Shown piece by piece: positions 9,401 to 18,527 of a DNA stretch of 31,168 nt (position 1 is the stretch's first letter; every line of letters begins with the position of its first letter). Origin of the DNA: an uncultured Clostridium sp. (GTDB taxonomy: Bacteria; Bacillota; Clostridia; TANB77; CAG-508). The stretch covers positions 1 through 31,168 of the forward strand of contig CATZPY010000015.1 in NCBI GenBank assembly GCA_958422985.1, read 5' to 3'. The notes under the pieces are model-generated. The model was not told the origin of the DNA. It saw only the letters and a list, made by a program, of their open reading frames with translations, and made no database searches. The position numbers and the translations under genes are program-made.

Positions 9401-10759
9401 TTCTGCATATGTTTTGCCTACTTCATCTGTATAGAATTTAAGATCTTTATTGGACTTCTTAGCTTTGCTAATTGCCTTATCTAAATGATCATTGAAGAAA
9501 TATTGTACACAAAATTTATAGTTGAACGCAGCAGTTTTATCCTCTGAATCATATCTTTGTAGAATAGCTTCATTGTCCTTAATAAAATCTTTATTTCTTC
9601 CATCGTCTATTTTAGCATTTATAAATGCCTCATAGTTATAATACCCCGCTTTTACATTTTCTACTGTTTCAGATATCTTACTAGCTTCTATAAAGTCTTT
9701 AAGAGCTTGTAAATCGTCTACAGTTAATTTATGAGTTTCACCACTTAAATTATCGTCTAAATCTGACAAACTAGAATCTATGTCTCCAAAATTTGTTCCA
9801 CCTTCTGGCATATTATTAACATGATATTCAAATTTTATATTAGCATCACTCTTAATAGTAGAAATATGAATTCTTGTATCTTCTTCTGCATCCATATCTA
9901 ACCTATATACTAAATCTGGTGCCATTGTAGCTATATGTAATGCTAAAGATAATTCCATTGGTTTTCCATATCTTGCTGTCCAACCTTCCATACTATATGT
10001 ATAATATGTTTTCTTAAAAGGTGCTTCCCAAGCTGCAAATGTCATTGTTTTATTCTCAACATCTGTTTCTACATCGTCTAAGAATCCCATTTGGTCAATG
10101 CCTTGCTCATATATACTCTTATCAAACTCTAACATTCCAAATTGTGGTACTCCAGTGTCCTTTTCAGTTTCAAATCCTAATAAGAATCCACCTATATCAC
10201 CTACTACATGTAAAAAACTAGATACTGCTGCTTTAAACTTTTCACGTGGTACATAGGTATTATAATCTGCTGTTAAATAAGCATTTAAATACTTACTATC
10301 CATGGTTGCTTCTTCCGAATCGCCATTTTCTATAAAATTCCCATCTTCATCTGTATATTTACCAAAACCAAATTCATATGGCTTATATCCCATATTTGTT
10401 AAATATTCTGCTAATTCTTTTTGTGATTCACTATCAAACCTTGCAGAGTTACCAGAATAAAACGTTTTTAGTTCTGTAAAAAAAGATGTGGCAATATCTG
10501 AAATTTTGTTTATTAAAAGACCTGGCCCTTCCGTTACATATGCTATAAGACCTGTAGCAATAATAATTACTATAATAATTACTATTGCTATTATGGCTAT
10601 AGTTCCTAATGCTCCTAAACCTTTTAAACTTTTTATTATTTTCGCCAACATCTTTCCTTTTTTAACAGCCCCTGCTGTTGCTCTTCCTGCTTTATCTACT
10701 TTTTCTGCACCAGAGCTTTCATTAACTTGTGTTGCGTCATTTAAATTATCGTCTTCCAA
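6410..10759 (-). CDS. 1449-residue membrane-anchored cell-wall hydrolase (NlpC/P60-like plus lysozyme-like), VirB1/CwlT-like
   Basis: An acidic cytoplasmic N-terminus and one membrane helix (about 49-76) precede a very long extracellular region. An NlpC/P60-type cysteine peptidase domain lies near residues 905-1045, with the nucleophile in ISCDRLVAWAL (C931) and the His in GHTFICAG (H999). The C-terminal part has YESGG (E1230) followed by GISQW, which resembles the catalytic Glu and the GxxQ region of lytic transglycosylases. Pairing a transglycosylase with an NlpC/P60 peptidase is known in Gram-positive conjugation wall enzymes such as CwlT, but there the lysozyme domain usually comes first and the protein is far smaller. 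Residues 80-780 are unassigned and contain coiled coils. The start is TTG with a strong GGAGGTG site 7 nt upstream. Probable role: opening the wall for the T4SS channel. Confidence 0.82.
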   Translation of the reverse strand: MEDDNLNDATQVNESSGAEKVDKAGRATAGAVKKGKMLAKIIKSLKGLGALGTIAIIAIVIIIVIIIATGLIAYVTEGPGLLINKISDIATSFFTELKTFYSGNSARFDSESQKELAEYLTNMGYKPYEFGFGKYTDEDGNFIENGDSEEATMDSKYLNAYLTADYNTYVPREKFKAAVSSFLHVVGDIGGFLLGFETEKDTGVPQFGMLEFDKSIYEQGIDQMGFLDDVETDVENKTMTFAAWEAPFKKTYYTYSMEGWTARYGKPMELSLALHIATMAPDLVYRLDMDAEEDTRIHISTIKSDANIKFEYHVNNMPEGGTNFGDIDSSLSDLDDNLSGETHKLTVDDLQALKDFIEASKISETVENVKAGYYNYEAFINAKIDDGRNKDFIKDNEAILQRYDSEDKTAAFNYKFCVQYFFNDHLDKAISKAKKSNKDLKFYTDEVGKTYAEITGKTVHDGSFWNEWTYEDGETTGFMDEFYKEFEKKKKHGSSSGGEEITDDEAEELFKILQDSFSTIKDNVKEDVDKLIEYDKKTSDKVKELEKELEKIGLTTDAIDAAINYNNGEGTGQGTTVSRIQPYITKVERHWYRDVIFQEEGKHDAYSRSEGETTYESEFIPVAQSNDSALAPNDIGAFYTVETVAAGGQIVQVQDAIRGETNEHTKELFAGTADKPAKYFIYDGSINTAKKIDELRKVYDEAYSAAWDSWQNDANAREEAEEAVEQKEAEDGTNFYKEVNVRQNALEAFAILENSKTEDSEYILRDLKRLFLDLGYFTKEDFIKEETHVFQWPISGYINTYWPQRRYEKQQADYGTLIRSKVSTDNINAGKEADGSERIKEDEEVQIYKPNFNHDATAGGEEGVPDLDAEETTPTDQTTTTSQDFVTKFLDAAKEVTTYVKENGFTYGHAEHMPPDSNGETNSDGVKRISCDRLVAWALYKCGYTDQPECGLTTSAGGSPLMDYCKEKGWERIEDVNQVQAGDIVFSGATNADKSVAGHTFICAGKDLRYDCGSADRIQLTGAYSSYKSQPFSEPITDFICAYRPAGSGKTGAIDGFEKDLNVLSPVTGEILEEGEDYIKIKVLDTSSISEYEEFYNEYKGICTGFTMYIRGFKKGTIDENSESEYQKVKHTNRYFIENGYADDYIDVERIAEEFEEAEKKRMEAPAYLEKDGKRYIKEGTVIGTTTSSDLGLYLMNRENSIVEDVESYIRLVKKKLDTDWAYFYWIPYESGGTDGEGNGPEAVGWTTPGELAVGISQWTTTHKAGAPNNIPDFCKAAIDLNPGLCSELQQFVGKSIDEILALEPQIKSAFKSICSKDRDGFMEVQMQVTINQYLIDPYTGTDKEWILERDPIMQGTLMSLLNWGMGDKFWLSTFSQSDSDEQATKALLTKALGVRSTAGYLTPRWTSQYVLAKDALTGAIDEEGIINWIKTKQPADKYGEGQNMSALP

Positions 10760-10774
10760 ATCTTGCCACCTCCA

Positions 10775-11725
10775 TTATGTAGTATGGAAATTAATTCTTA
10801 ATGTATATCTTCTAATTGCATTATCTAGTTCTTCTTGTTTTGTACTTTCGTTTCCAGAATATGAACGTAATACTCTAATATCATTAAACATCATATATTC
10901 TGGTGCTCTTCCGTCATCACAATATTTATTAAATAAAAAGGTATAACTTTTGGTTTCATTTGGTTTTAATACTATTCCATAAGATCCAACTGCCTTTTCA
11001 TTTCTATTATCTTCTCCTGTGTACAATGTTACTTCATTTTTTGTGGAACCATCTGCAATTACAATTGGATGGCTCGACCTATTTGTTATAGTAACTTTAT
11101 AAGTTTCGTGATCATAAAATACATTTTTGCTATATATATTTATCTTCAAATTTTCATCTTCTGCAAACATATTTAAATCTGTTTTTCTAACAAATCCATC
11201 TATTGAGAGTTTTAAAGTTTTATCATTTTCTGTAAATACAAATTTCTCTTCGTCATAATAAAAATTCTGTCCTGTTAAACCTGTTGCCATTAAATCTTCC
11301 ATTAAATTGACATCATATATATATTGCTTACCCACATTAGAAAAGTTTTGAATACTATATGCTCTTTTTTCTTTAAATCTTGCATCTACGTATTTTTGGA
11401 AGGAGTTTAATGTTGGATATACCTCTTCTTTACATTCTTCTGAAAGCATATTATATGCATTCTCATATTCTTTATTATTACATCTTCGTACAAAGGTATC
11501 TATAGTACTTTCTATTGTTTCTTGCCACTTTTTTGGAACTTCATCATCTGTCATAACAGATATATTTGGTTCGTAAGTTGTTTCTGGAATTTCTTCTTTT
11601 GGCATATTTTTTAAAACATAGTTTACTAAAAATATTATTGCCCACAATATAATGATAAATATCATAACTTTTTTATACTTTTTAAAAAATCTTCTTATTT
11701 TTAATCTAGTATCTATAAAGTTCAT
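10775..11725 (-). CDS. VirB8/TcpC-like bitopic membrane protein (copy 1)
   Basis: A basic cytoplasmic N-terminus and one membrane helix (in KVMIFIIILWAIIFLVNYVL) are followed by two soluble parts. The first, of about 110 residues, shares NKEYxxAYxxL and the following F-Q/K-KY block with the protein at 5208-5783 and fits an NTF2-like VirB8 domain. The second, of about 120 residues, looks like a beta sandwich: it contains TNRSSHPIVIADG and LKPNETKSYTFLFNKY. Conjugative TcpC also carries two domains after its anchor, though there both are NTF2-like. Its place between a VirB6-like gene and the wall hydrolase supports a channel scaffold role. The start is placed at the ATG at 11725 because GGAAGGAG overlaps the upstream GTG at 11740. 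Confidence 0.7.
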   Translation of the reverse strand: MNFIDTRLKIRRFFKKYKKVMIFIIILWAIIFLVNYVLKNMPKEEIPETTYEPNISVMTDDEVPKKWQETIESTIDTFVRRCNNKEYENAYNMLSEECKEEVYPTLNSFQKYVDARFKEKRAYSIQNFSNVGKQYIYDVNLMEDLMATGLTGQNFYYDEEKFVFTENDKTLKLSIDGFVRKTDLNMFAEDENLKINIYSKNVFYDHETYKVTITNRSSHPIVIADGSTKNEVTLYTGEDNRNEKAVGSYGIVLKPNETKSYTFLFNKYCDDGRAPEYMMFNDIRVLRSYSGNESTKQEELDNAIRRYTLRINFHTT

Positions 11726-11750
11726 TTTTGCTCCTTCCACTATTTATATA

Positions 11751-13634
11751 TTAAGCATTTCCTCCACCATTTCCGTTTTGTCTTGCTTGTAATTCTTGCA
11801 TTTTCAACATTGTTCTTTCCATATCTTTTGCAATATTCTTTGTAGATGTTCCCATTTGTTCGAATGAATTTTTAAATTGTGTTAAACTTTGTGCCAATCT
11901 TTGGTCTTCATCTCTAAAGTCATCAACTTCTCTTCCTTTTAGAACATCTCTTGCAATAGATTCAAATTGGCTTCTCGCTACTGCAGGGTCATTTTGTAAT
12001 CCTTTACTTTCTACGAAACTATTATAATTACTTCCAAGTTGTGCTCTTTCTGCTGTTTTTGTATCTGCTTTTTTCTGAGCATGTATTCTAGCTGCTTTAC
12101 CAGCTGTATACACCCCTTGTCCCATTTGGTATCCAATAATAGATCCATTTACTCCTGCTGATCCTGCTCCCATTGCTGTAAATGCTAATGGTGCTGCATA
12201 TCTTGTCGCCTTTAAAGAAGCTTTTGGTAAAAATGTTAAAATTCTTCCTGCTGGCGTATTTGCAAGTTTTGTTGCATTTGCCTTCGCTCTACTAAATGCT
12301 GAAGGTTTCTTTTGGCCTTTCTCAAACCCTTTATTAATTTTCTTGTCCATTTTTTCTTGGTTTCTAGCTTGGTTATTTTGGCTTGGTGTTGGCGTTCCAC
12401 CTGTAGAAGGTGCTGCGCCAGCTCCTCTTCCAGTCCCAGAACCTCCGCCTCCTGCAGCTGCAGCTTTTCCAATTTTTCCAAGACTACTTCCAAGTGACTT
12501 CATAAGTGCTAATGTCATAAATGTGTCACCTAAGTTATGAGCATGTTCGAAACTGAATATTCCTCTTACTATATGCTCTGCTTGGTGAATAAATAATAAC
12601 ATTATACAGCCCAGTATTGCCGCACCCAAAGTTCTGTCCTGCATTAGTGTTAATGCTGTTGTCGCAAAAACTATATAAATTAAACACTGGAATGGTTGTA
12701 TTAATACAGTGTACACAAACTCTTTAACCCATTTGTTTAACGCCTGTGACTGATTATCACCCATTTTATCTATTGCATATGTTATCGTAACAATTGGTGA
12801 AATTATTACTAAAAATGCTAAAGTAAGCATACGTTTTATATAAAAGAATAGGAATGATAGTGTAACTCCTACTAATATACAAAATGCTATTGCTGATCCA
12901 AATCCCATTGTAAACGAGAATGGATCTGCGCCTTGCAGAGCAAAGGTATCTACTACATCCGAGAAAATAGAATTATCTGTTGCTTCTCCCATGGCTTTTT
13001 CCATAATATTTACCAGTGCATTATTAGCATTTAGCGTAAACGCTATTATGTATTGCATTAAAAATACCAATATAAAACTTACTAGCCAATCTTTTAACAT
13101 TACTTTATATTTTGCTTCATCTGAAGCAACTGTAGAAATAGCCATCCTTATTCCTACATATATTAATATTGCAAGTAAAATTCCTATTGCCAAATTTCTA
13201 AGTGCATAATACCATATTGCAATATTTTTTCTTATAGTTAATACTCCCTCACTTAAACTATCATCAAAGTTAAAGAAATTTATATCTGTTATTTCTAACT
13301 TATCAAATAAAATATCTTGTGGGCTTATGTTTATGTTAAATTCTCCACCTGCAATAGAAGCAATACCACCAACTATTAGCCTTACTACATAACCAACTGA
13401 TAAAATTAATAATCTTAATGGCCAAGTAAGTAGTCCAGCAACACCATCTACAAGTCCACCTAACCAGCTTTCATATTTTTCTGTTGCTTTTGCTTCTTCT
13501 TTTTGTGCTTCTGTTGTTGCTGTATTAGTTGTATTATCTGCATATACAACATATGTTATATTGGGTAATACTATATTTAACATGGTAACTATGCATACTA
13601 TAATCGTTAGTATTTTGAATAAATTCCTTTTCAT
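11751..13634 (-). CDS. VirB6/TrbL-like polytopic T4SS channel protein (paralogue C)
   Basis: A signal peptide ends near VVYA. About six to seven membrane helices follow, including IAIWYYALRNLAIG and VGIRMAISTVASDEAKY, which are shared with the proteins at 13636-17029 and 18528-19709. The C-terminal third is soluble, with Gly-rich low complexity (GGGGSGTGRG), a small hydrophobic patch and a helical Gln/Arg-rich tail ending GNGGGNA. VirB6/TrbL proteins form the inner-membrane channel of T4SSs. The frame is open to 13652, but the ribosome binding site AAGGGAG fits the ATG at 13634, which lies one base after the stop codon of the upstream gene. Translational coupling is therefore likely. Confidence 0.85.
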   Translation of the reverse strand: MKRNLFKILTIIVCIVTMLNIVLPNITYVVYADNTTNTATTEAQKEEAKATEKYESWLGGLVDGVAGLLTWPLRLLILSVGYVVRLIVGGIASIAGGEFNINISPQDILFDKLEITDINFFNFDDSLSEGVLTIRKNIAIWYYALRNLAIGILLAILIYVGIRMAISTVASDEAKYKVMLKDWLVSFILVFLMQYIIAFTLNANNALVNIMEKAMGEATDNSIFSDVVDTFALQGADPFSFTMGFGSAIAFCILVGVTLSFLFFYIKRMLTLAFLVIISPIVTITYAIDKMGDNQSQALNKWVKEFVYTVLIQPFQCLIYIVFATTALTLMQDRTLGAAILGCIMLLFIHQAEHIVRGIFSFEHAHNLGDTFMTLALMKSLGSSLGKIGKAAAAGGGGSGTGRGAGAAPSTGGTPTPSQNNQARNQEKMDKKINKGFEKGQKKPSAFSRAKANATKLANTPAGRILTFLPKASLKATRYAAPLAFTAMGAGSAGVNGSIIGYQMGQGVYTAGKAARIHAQKKADTKTAERAQLGSNYNSFVESKGLQNDPAVARSQFESIARDVLKGREVDDFRDEDQRLAQSLTQFKNSFEQMGTSTKNIAKDMERTMLKMQELQARQNGNGGGNA

Positions 13635-13635
13635 G

Positions 13636-16600
13636 TTATCTCCCTTCCCCATTTATATCTATATTTCTAAAAGTTAAACTTGATAATACATTTTTAAGAT
13701 TACTTCTACTTTCTTGTTGTACTTTAACATTTGGTCCGGTTTTATATAAATATGTATGATCTTTATTATCTTTTAAATTTGCATATTCCCTGTCTATTCT
13801 TTGTAATCTATGCATCTCATTTCTTAACTCTTCCATTCTGTTATCTACTCTTTTATCTGCATCATGTCTTTTCATAATATCTTCTATTGTAGATTTTAAT
13901 GTGTCTGTATTAATTGTTTCTGAATAATCATGTTCTACTCTTGTATTAACATTTACATTTCTAGCTAATTCTTCATGCGTTTCTACTTTATCATCTATTT
14001 CTACATCTAAATCTACTGAAAACCTATAAAGTTTTGCATCTACTTCATCTTGTATTCTTCTTTCGATATCTGGACTTGTACTATTTCCATATTGTTCTCT
14101 AATTTTTTCTGCTAAGTTTTCTCTTGCTTTTTCTTTTATTTTTTCTTTTACTTCTTCTATACTATTTCTATTAATTGTTCTATTATCAAATCCTAAACTA
14201 GCCTTATACTTAGATAGTGCATCTTCTTTATCAATACGATTATCTACTATATCCGAAACTTCGTAAACATTTTCCATAGTTCTTCTGTATGAATCGTCAA
14301 ATGAAGTTTTCGCCACTGCTTTTACTAAGCTTTCATCTGTACTATTTCCATTTTGTCTTCTAATTTCGTCTTCTTGTTCTCTTCTTCCTCGTGTATATAA
14401 ATCTATAATATTTGTTTCTGCATTTCTTGCTTGGTCAATTTTCTCCATTCTATTTTCATATGCGGATTGTATTTTCTCACCTGTCTTTAAACCATCTTTC
14501 AAAGCTGTTCCTACACCTATTACAGCTCCACTTACAGGCCATGTTACTGCTTTTCCTATTGTACCTACAGTTTTTCCTGCTACCTTTCCTACTGTTCTTA
14601 TAGGTTTAGGAATTTTTTCTACTACTCTATGAAATCTTCCTGTGTGTATTCTGCTTGTATTATTTTTTAATGTTCGTCTACTTACACTATTTGCAATTAC
14701 ATCTGCACCACCTGTAACTAAATTCGCTGTTCCTAAATCTGTAAAGCCATGTATTCCCATTAAAGGAAATGCTGTAACTAATTTTAATGCATTTGTCATT
14801 TTATTATTTTGAGTCTTTTTTAGGTCTGAAGCAAATTTTTTCCTGCTATTTTTTCTATCCTTCTTAACTTTTGAAGTTTCATTTTTTATGTCTTGAGAAA
14901 GTGTTTTTAATACTTCTTTATCTCCCGCTGGAATATATTGTCCTGTAGCTGCATCTATATTTTTAATACCTCTCCAGCTTTTTCCTAATGCTTTTTTACC
15001 TAAGTTACCAAGTCCTAAAGCTTGTGCTTGTACTTCTTTTTTCCTGTCTGTTTTTGTTTTAAAAGAATCTTTAAGATCTTTACCAAATTCTAAAGTTCCA
15101 GCTGCAAAGCTTCCTGCCATACCTACTGCCGCTTTTGCTTTAAAAATATTTTCAAAAATTTCTTTTTTAGGGTCTGAACCTAAAATTGTGCCTAATGATT
15201 TAGAACCTGTTTTATCTCCCACCATTCCAAATATACTCGTGAATATATTTGCTGCTTTTAACATAAAGTTCATAACGATTAATGCTAAAACTATTCCTGC
15301 AAGCGATTCGTTAGTTATTTTAAGTACTACTGTTAGGAATATTGTATATATTAATGCATGAACACTTTGTATTAAAACTAATAATGTGTAATCTTTCATC
15401 CAACGTGTAAATGCTTTTGCTTTTCCTGTTCTTACTTTAGAAATTGCATAGCTTGCTCCCATCATTGGCGCCATAACAATAAGTATACAAACAGCTAAAA
15501 ATCTTTTTAAATATACATATAAGAATTTTATCATCAATATAATTAATATAATGTATAAAATTGTTCCAGCCATTCCTGATGAAAATTTTATTTCATATGC
15601 TTTTCTTCTTACAGTTTCATAAATTCCATCCTCAAACCCTAAACTGTTTTGAGAGTCCATTATCCATCCTAAAATTGAAGAATTTATATTTAGTACTAGA
15701 ATTAAGAAATATTGTATTAAGAATATTATTAAAAATCCTACAACCCAGCTTACTAGCATTCTTTTATATTCAGCTTTTTCAGAAGCTACTGTAGTAATTG
15801 CCATTCTAATTCCTACATATATTAATATTATTAGCATTACTGCAATCGTAATATTACGTATTATATAATACCAACTTGCTACACTATCTCTTATTATTTG
15901 TAAAGATGAATCATCTTTTAACTTATATCCCCCTGCTGTATCTGAAAATACGTTTACGTCTAATAAAGGAACTTTGTTAAATATTATTTTGTCTATTGTT
16001 AATTTGTCATCACCTTCTGGTTGTAATTCTGTTGATGTTGGTGTATATAATTCATCATTTTCTAAGATTTTTTGGTCATCATATGTGTTTACTGTATCTC
16101 CAGTAGTTGTGTTGGTATTTGTAATAGCATTTCCTATAGTATTTCCATCTACTTCACCATCACCTTCTACTGGTTCTTCTACTGCTTCGCCTGTTATTGC
16201 ATCAACTGCATCTGTAACTATATTAACAATTATATTTGCCCAACCTACAACAACCATTTTTATCATCATTGTCATAAATCCAGCTACATAGTCTGCAAGT
16301 TGAGATATTAAGTTAAATAACCATTCTAAACTAAGTGAGCTTTGTCCTGCAAAAGAACCTTGTTGCAAACCTTGGTAATAAAATTCGTCTGCTGGGTCTT
16401 CTGTTGCATTATCTTCTTCCTCTAGTGCACCACCTGTCTCTGGCACACTACCTGTTGGTGTAACTTGAACATTTTCATTTAAGCTAAATATCATGTCAAA
16501 TGCATCACCTGTAGGTGCTTCATGAATTTTTAAAACTGGATTACTTGAACCAAAATTAAAATGTCTTAAATCTGTTGTTGCTTTAGCACTTGGATTTGCT

Positions 16601-17029
16601 GCTGCTACCATTTCGGCGTGATCATTTTTTATTAGAATATCTCCTGGTTTGGCCTCTCCTGGTGATACCTCATGCCAATATTCATTTCTTAAAGTTGTTT
16701 TATTATTAGTTGCTCCTGCATTAAAACCGTAGTTTATATATATCTAATCCTAAAAATATTTGGTACATATATGCTACACCAGTTGTACAACAACAATAAA
16801 ATACACTTTTATCTGAATTAAATCGAGCTGGTACGTCTTCTCCATTTACACTATAAATAGTAATAGGAGCATATTGTTTTATAAATTGCTCTGTTTGTGT
16901 TGCTAAAAACTCTCTTGCTCCATTGTCAAAGTTTCTAGCAAAAGAAGATGATGTATTTGCTATTATTATATAAAATACTAAAAATGATACTAATATGTTT
17001 TTTAAAAACCCTTTTATTCTTTTCATCAT
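13636..17029 (-). CDS. Frameshifted NlpC/P60-VirB6/TrbL fusion (paralogue B)
   Basis: Frame 0 runs from ATG 17029 (or 17026) to TAA at 16721: a signal peptide, then an NlpC-like Cys region (CCCTTGVAYMYQ, residues 79-90). The downstream frame (991 codons from 16611) has no ribosome binding site and is open further upstream, where it continues the same domain with PGDILIKNDHAEMV (catalytic-type His). Skipping the C of the CGG at 16727-16729 joins them into one 1130-residue protein. It has a wall peptidase domain, an acidic linker, VirB6 helices with VASWYYIIRN and VGIRMAITTVA, and a long basic coiled-coil C-terminus. The break is therefore either programmed +1 frameshifting or a lesion. The same motif breaks prgI. 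Confidence 0.8.
16719..16735 (-). other. Putative +1 frameshift site (CTA CGG TTT TAA)
   Basis: Frame 0 reads AAA CTA CGG TTT TAA. Dropping the C at 16729 gives CTA GGT TTT AAT GCA, which enters the frame of the downstream VirB6-type gene. The frame-0 stop is the second codon after CGG. A short TA run at 16735-16743 is nearby; adding one TA unit would also restore the frame, so slippage or sequencing error at the run is an alternative. Confidence 0.6.
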
Positions 17030-17041
17030 CTTCTCCTTTCC

Positions 17042-18517
17042 TTATATTTCTATTTTTACATCTTTTCCATCATATGTTAAAATTTTATTTACATGGTCAA
17101 AATTTGTTATATTAAATTCGTCTTTTCCCGTTACTATAGTCTTCGTTTTTCTAGTTGTGGCATTATACATATATATACCTTTTTTATTTATACTATATAT
17201 TAAATTATCATCATCATACCATAATATTTTATCTGCATATATGTCTTTACTTAATTCACTATCTGCGTTTTCTTCATCTAAAGAAAAAATTATAACATCG
17301 TATATTTTACCATCTTTATTTTTTTGTGATTTATATGAATATTTTTTACTTACAAATTCTCCTTCACTATCTACTGTTTCACATTTTGGCATTCTTCTAT
17401 CCTCTTCTGCCTTTAACACTAAACTTTCATTTGTATTATAATATAATTGGTAAAGTTCCTTATATTCATTTTTTAAATTACCATTATATTCTTGGTATAA
17501 TTGTATTCCATCTGTTTTTTGTGAACTATTATATATTCGTACACCTTTTAGCGGGTACATAATATAACAATAGTCTGTATCATATGAATAGTATGAATAA
17601 TCTGGCCATATACTTGTAAGTTTGTTCATAAAAGAATTAAAATCTTTATTGTTATTATATTCTTCTAATAATTTCTCAAACTGTGTATAATCATAAGAAA
17701 TTCGTGGGTAAACAGAAATTTCATTTGCTGTAAAACATACATATAAGTCTTTCCCCATATATTCTAATATTCCACTTTGCTCTATGTAATTATTTCCTAG
17801 TTCTTTTTTTACCTTTTCAAAAGAATCTCCAACTTTAATATTAGAAATAACCTCTTTTTCAAATTTATTTGTAAAAACTATATTAAATAATTTTCCATTA
17901 ATATTTCTTACTCTATATCCGTTTTCAAAATAAATATCATAATCTTTAAATGTACTAGTTTTTTCTCCAAAATTTATATTCTTAGTACTCCAGTTATTAT
18001 TTATTAATGTTTGTAGTTCACTTGTTATATCAAATTTAGTTTCTTTTAATTCCTTTTTATTTTCCAATGTGTTTTGAGATAAAAGTTTACTAAAATATTC
18101 AGATTCTTCTATATCATTAAAATATTTTTTGTTAATCGCTTTATTTTTAGTATCTACTCGTATAACAAGATTTCTAGATTTATCTATTAATCGTATATTA
18201 CGATATTTTAAAAATTCAGAAATTCCTTCTATAGTTACATCATAATATGGTTGTTTAGAATCACCATCTTGATATGGACTATATTTAAACTCTAAGTATA
18301 TATCTAGTGAATATCCTTTTTCTTCAGATTCTTTGCTAGATATAAACTTACATTCGCAAAATTCAACTATACTTTGCAAAGATTTTGCTTCCTCTTTAGA
18401 ATTTATAGGTTTGTTTTGACTAATTTTTAGTATTACTACAAGTATAACTAAAAATGCTAATACCGCAGATACACTAATTATAATTTTCTTCTTTTTGTTC
18501 ATTTTCTTTTTTTTCAT
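17042..18517 (-). CDS. Membrane-anchored extracellular protein of unknown function in the T4SS operon
   Basis: A Lys-rich N-terminus and one membrane helix (about 12-32) are followed by about 450 extracytoplasmic residues rich in Tyr, Asp, Asn and Lys. No catalytic motif is recognised. The last 100 residues contain short repeating beta-strand patterns, such as ADKILWYDDDNLIYSINKKGIYMYN followed by TRKTKTIVTG. These resemble blades of a beta-propeller; this is a weak structural guess. It lies between a VirB6-like gene (10 bp upstream) and the NlpC-VirB6 gene (12 bp downstream), in the same operon. The ATG follows AGGGGTG at a good distance. Confidence 0.75.
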   Translation of the reverse strand: MKKKKMNKKKKIIISVSAVLAFLVILVVILKISQNKPINSKEEAKSLQSIVEFCECKFISSKESEEKGYSLDIYLEFKYSPYQDGDSKQPYYDVTIEGISEFLKYRNIRLIDKSRNLVIRVDTKNKAINKKYFNDIEESEYFSKLLSQNTLENKKELKETKFDITSELQTLINNNWSTKNINFGEKTSTFKDYDIYFENGYRVRNINGKLFNIVFTNKFEKEVISNIKVGDSFEKVKKELGNNYIEQSGILEYMGKDLYVCFTANEISVYPRISYDYTQFEKLLEEYNNNKDFNSFMNKLTSIWPDYSYYSYDTDYCYIMYPLKGVRIYNSSQKTDGIQLYQEYNGNLKNEYKELYQLYYNTNESLVLKAEEDRRMPKCETVDSEGEFVSKKYSYKSQKNKDGKIYDVIIFSLDEENADSELSKDIYADKILWYDDDNLIYSINKKGIYMYNATTRKTKTIVTGKDEFNITNFDHVNKILTYDGKDVKIEI

Positions 18518-18527
18518 ATAAACACCC

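Noticed and set aside
16735..16743. TA dinucleotide run as a phase-variation switch in the NlpC-VirB6 gene
   Set aside because: Adding one TA unit would restore the frame, but the run is short (9 nt) and prgI breaks at the same CGG context with no repeat. The shared CGG motif explains both; the run is kept only as an alternative for the first site.
16721..17029. A separate 102-residue secreted protein
   Set aside because: It ends in the middle of an NlpC/P60-like domain whose remainder is open in the +1 frame, and the downstream frame has no ribosome binding site of its own.
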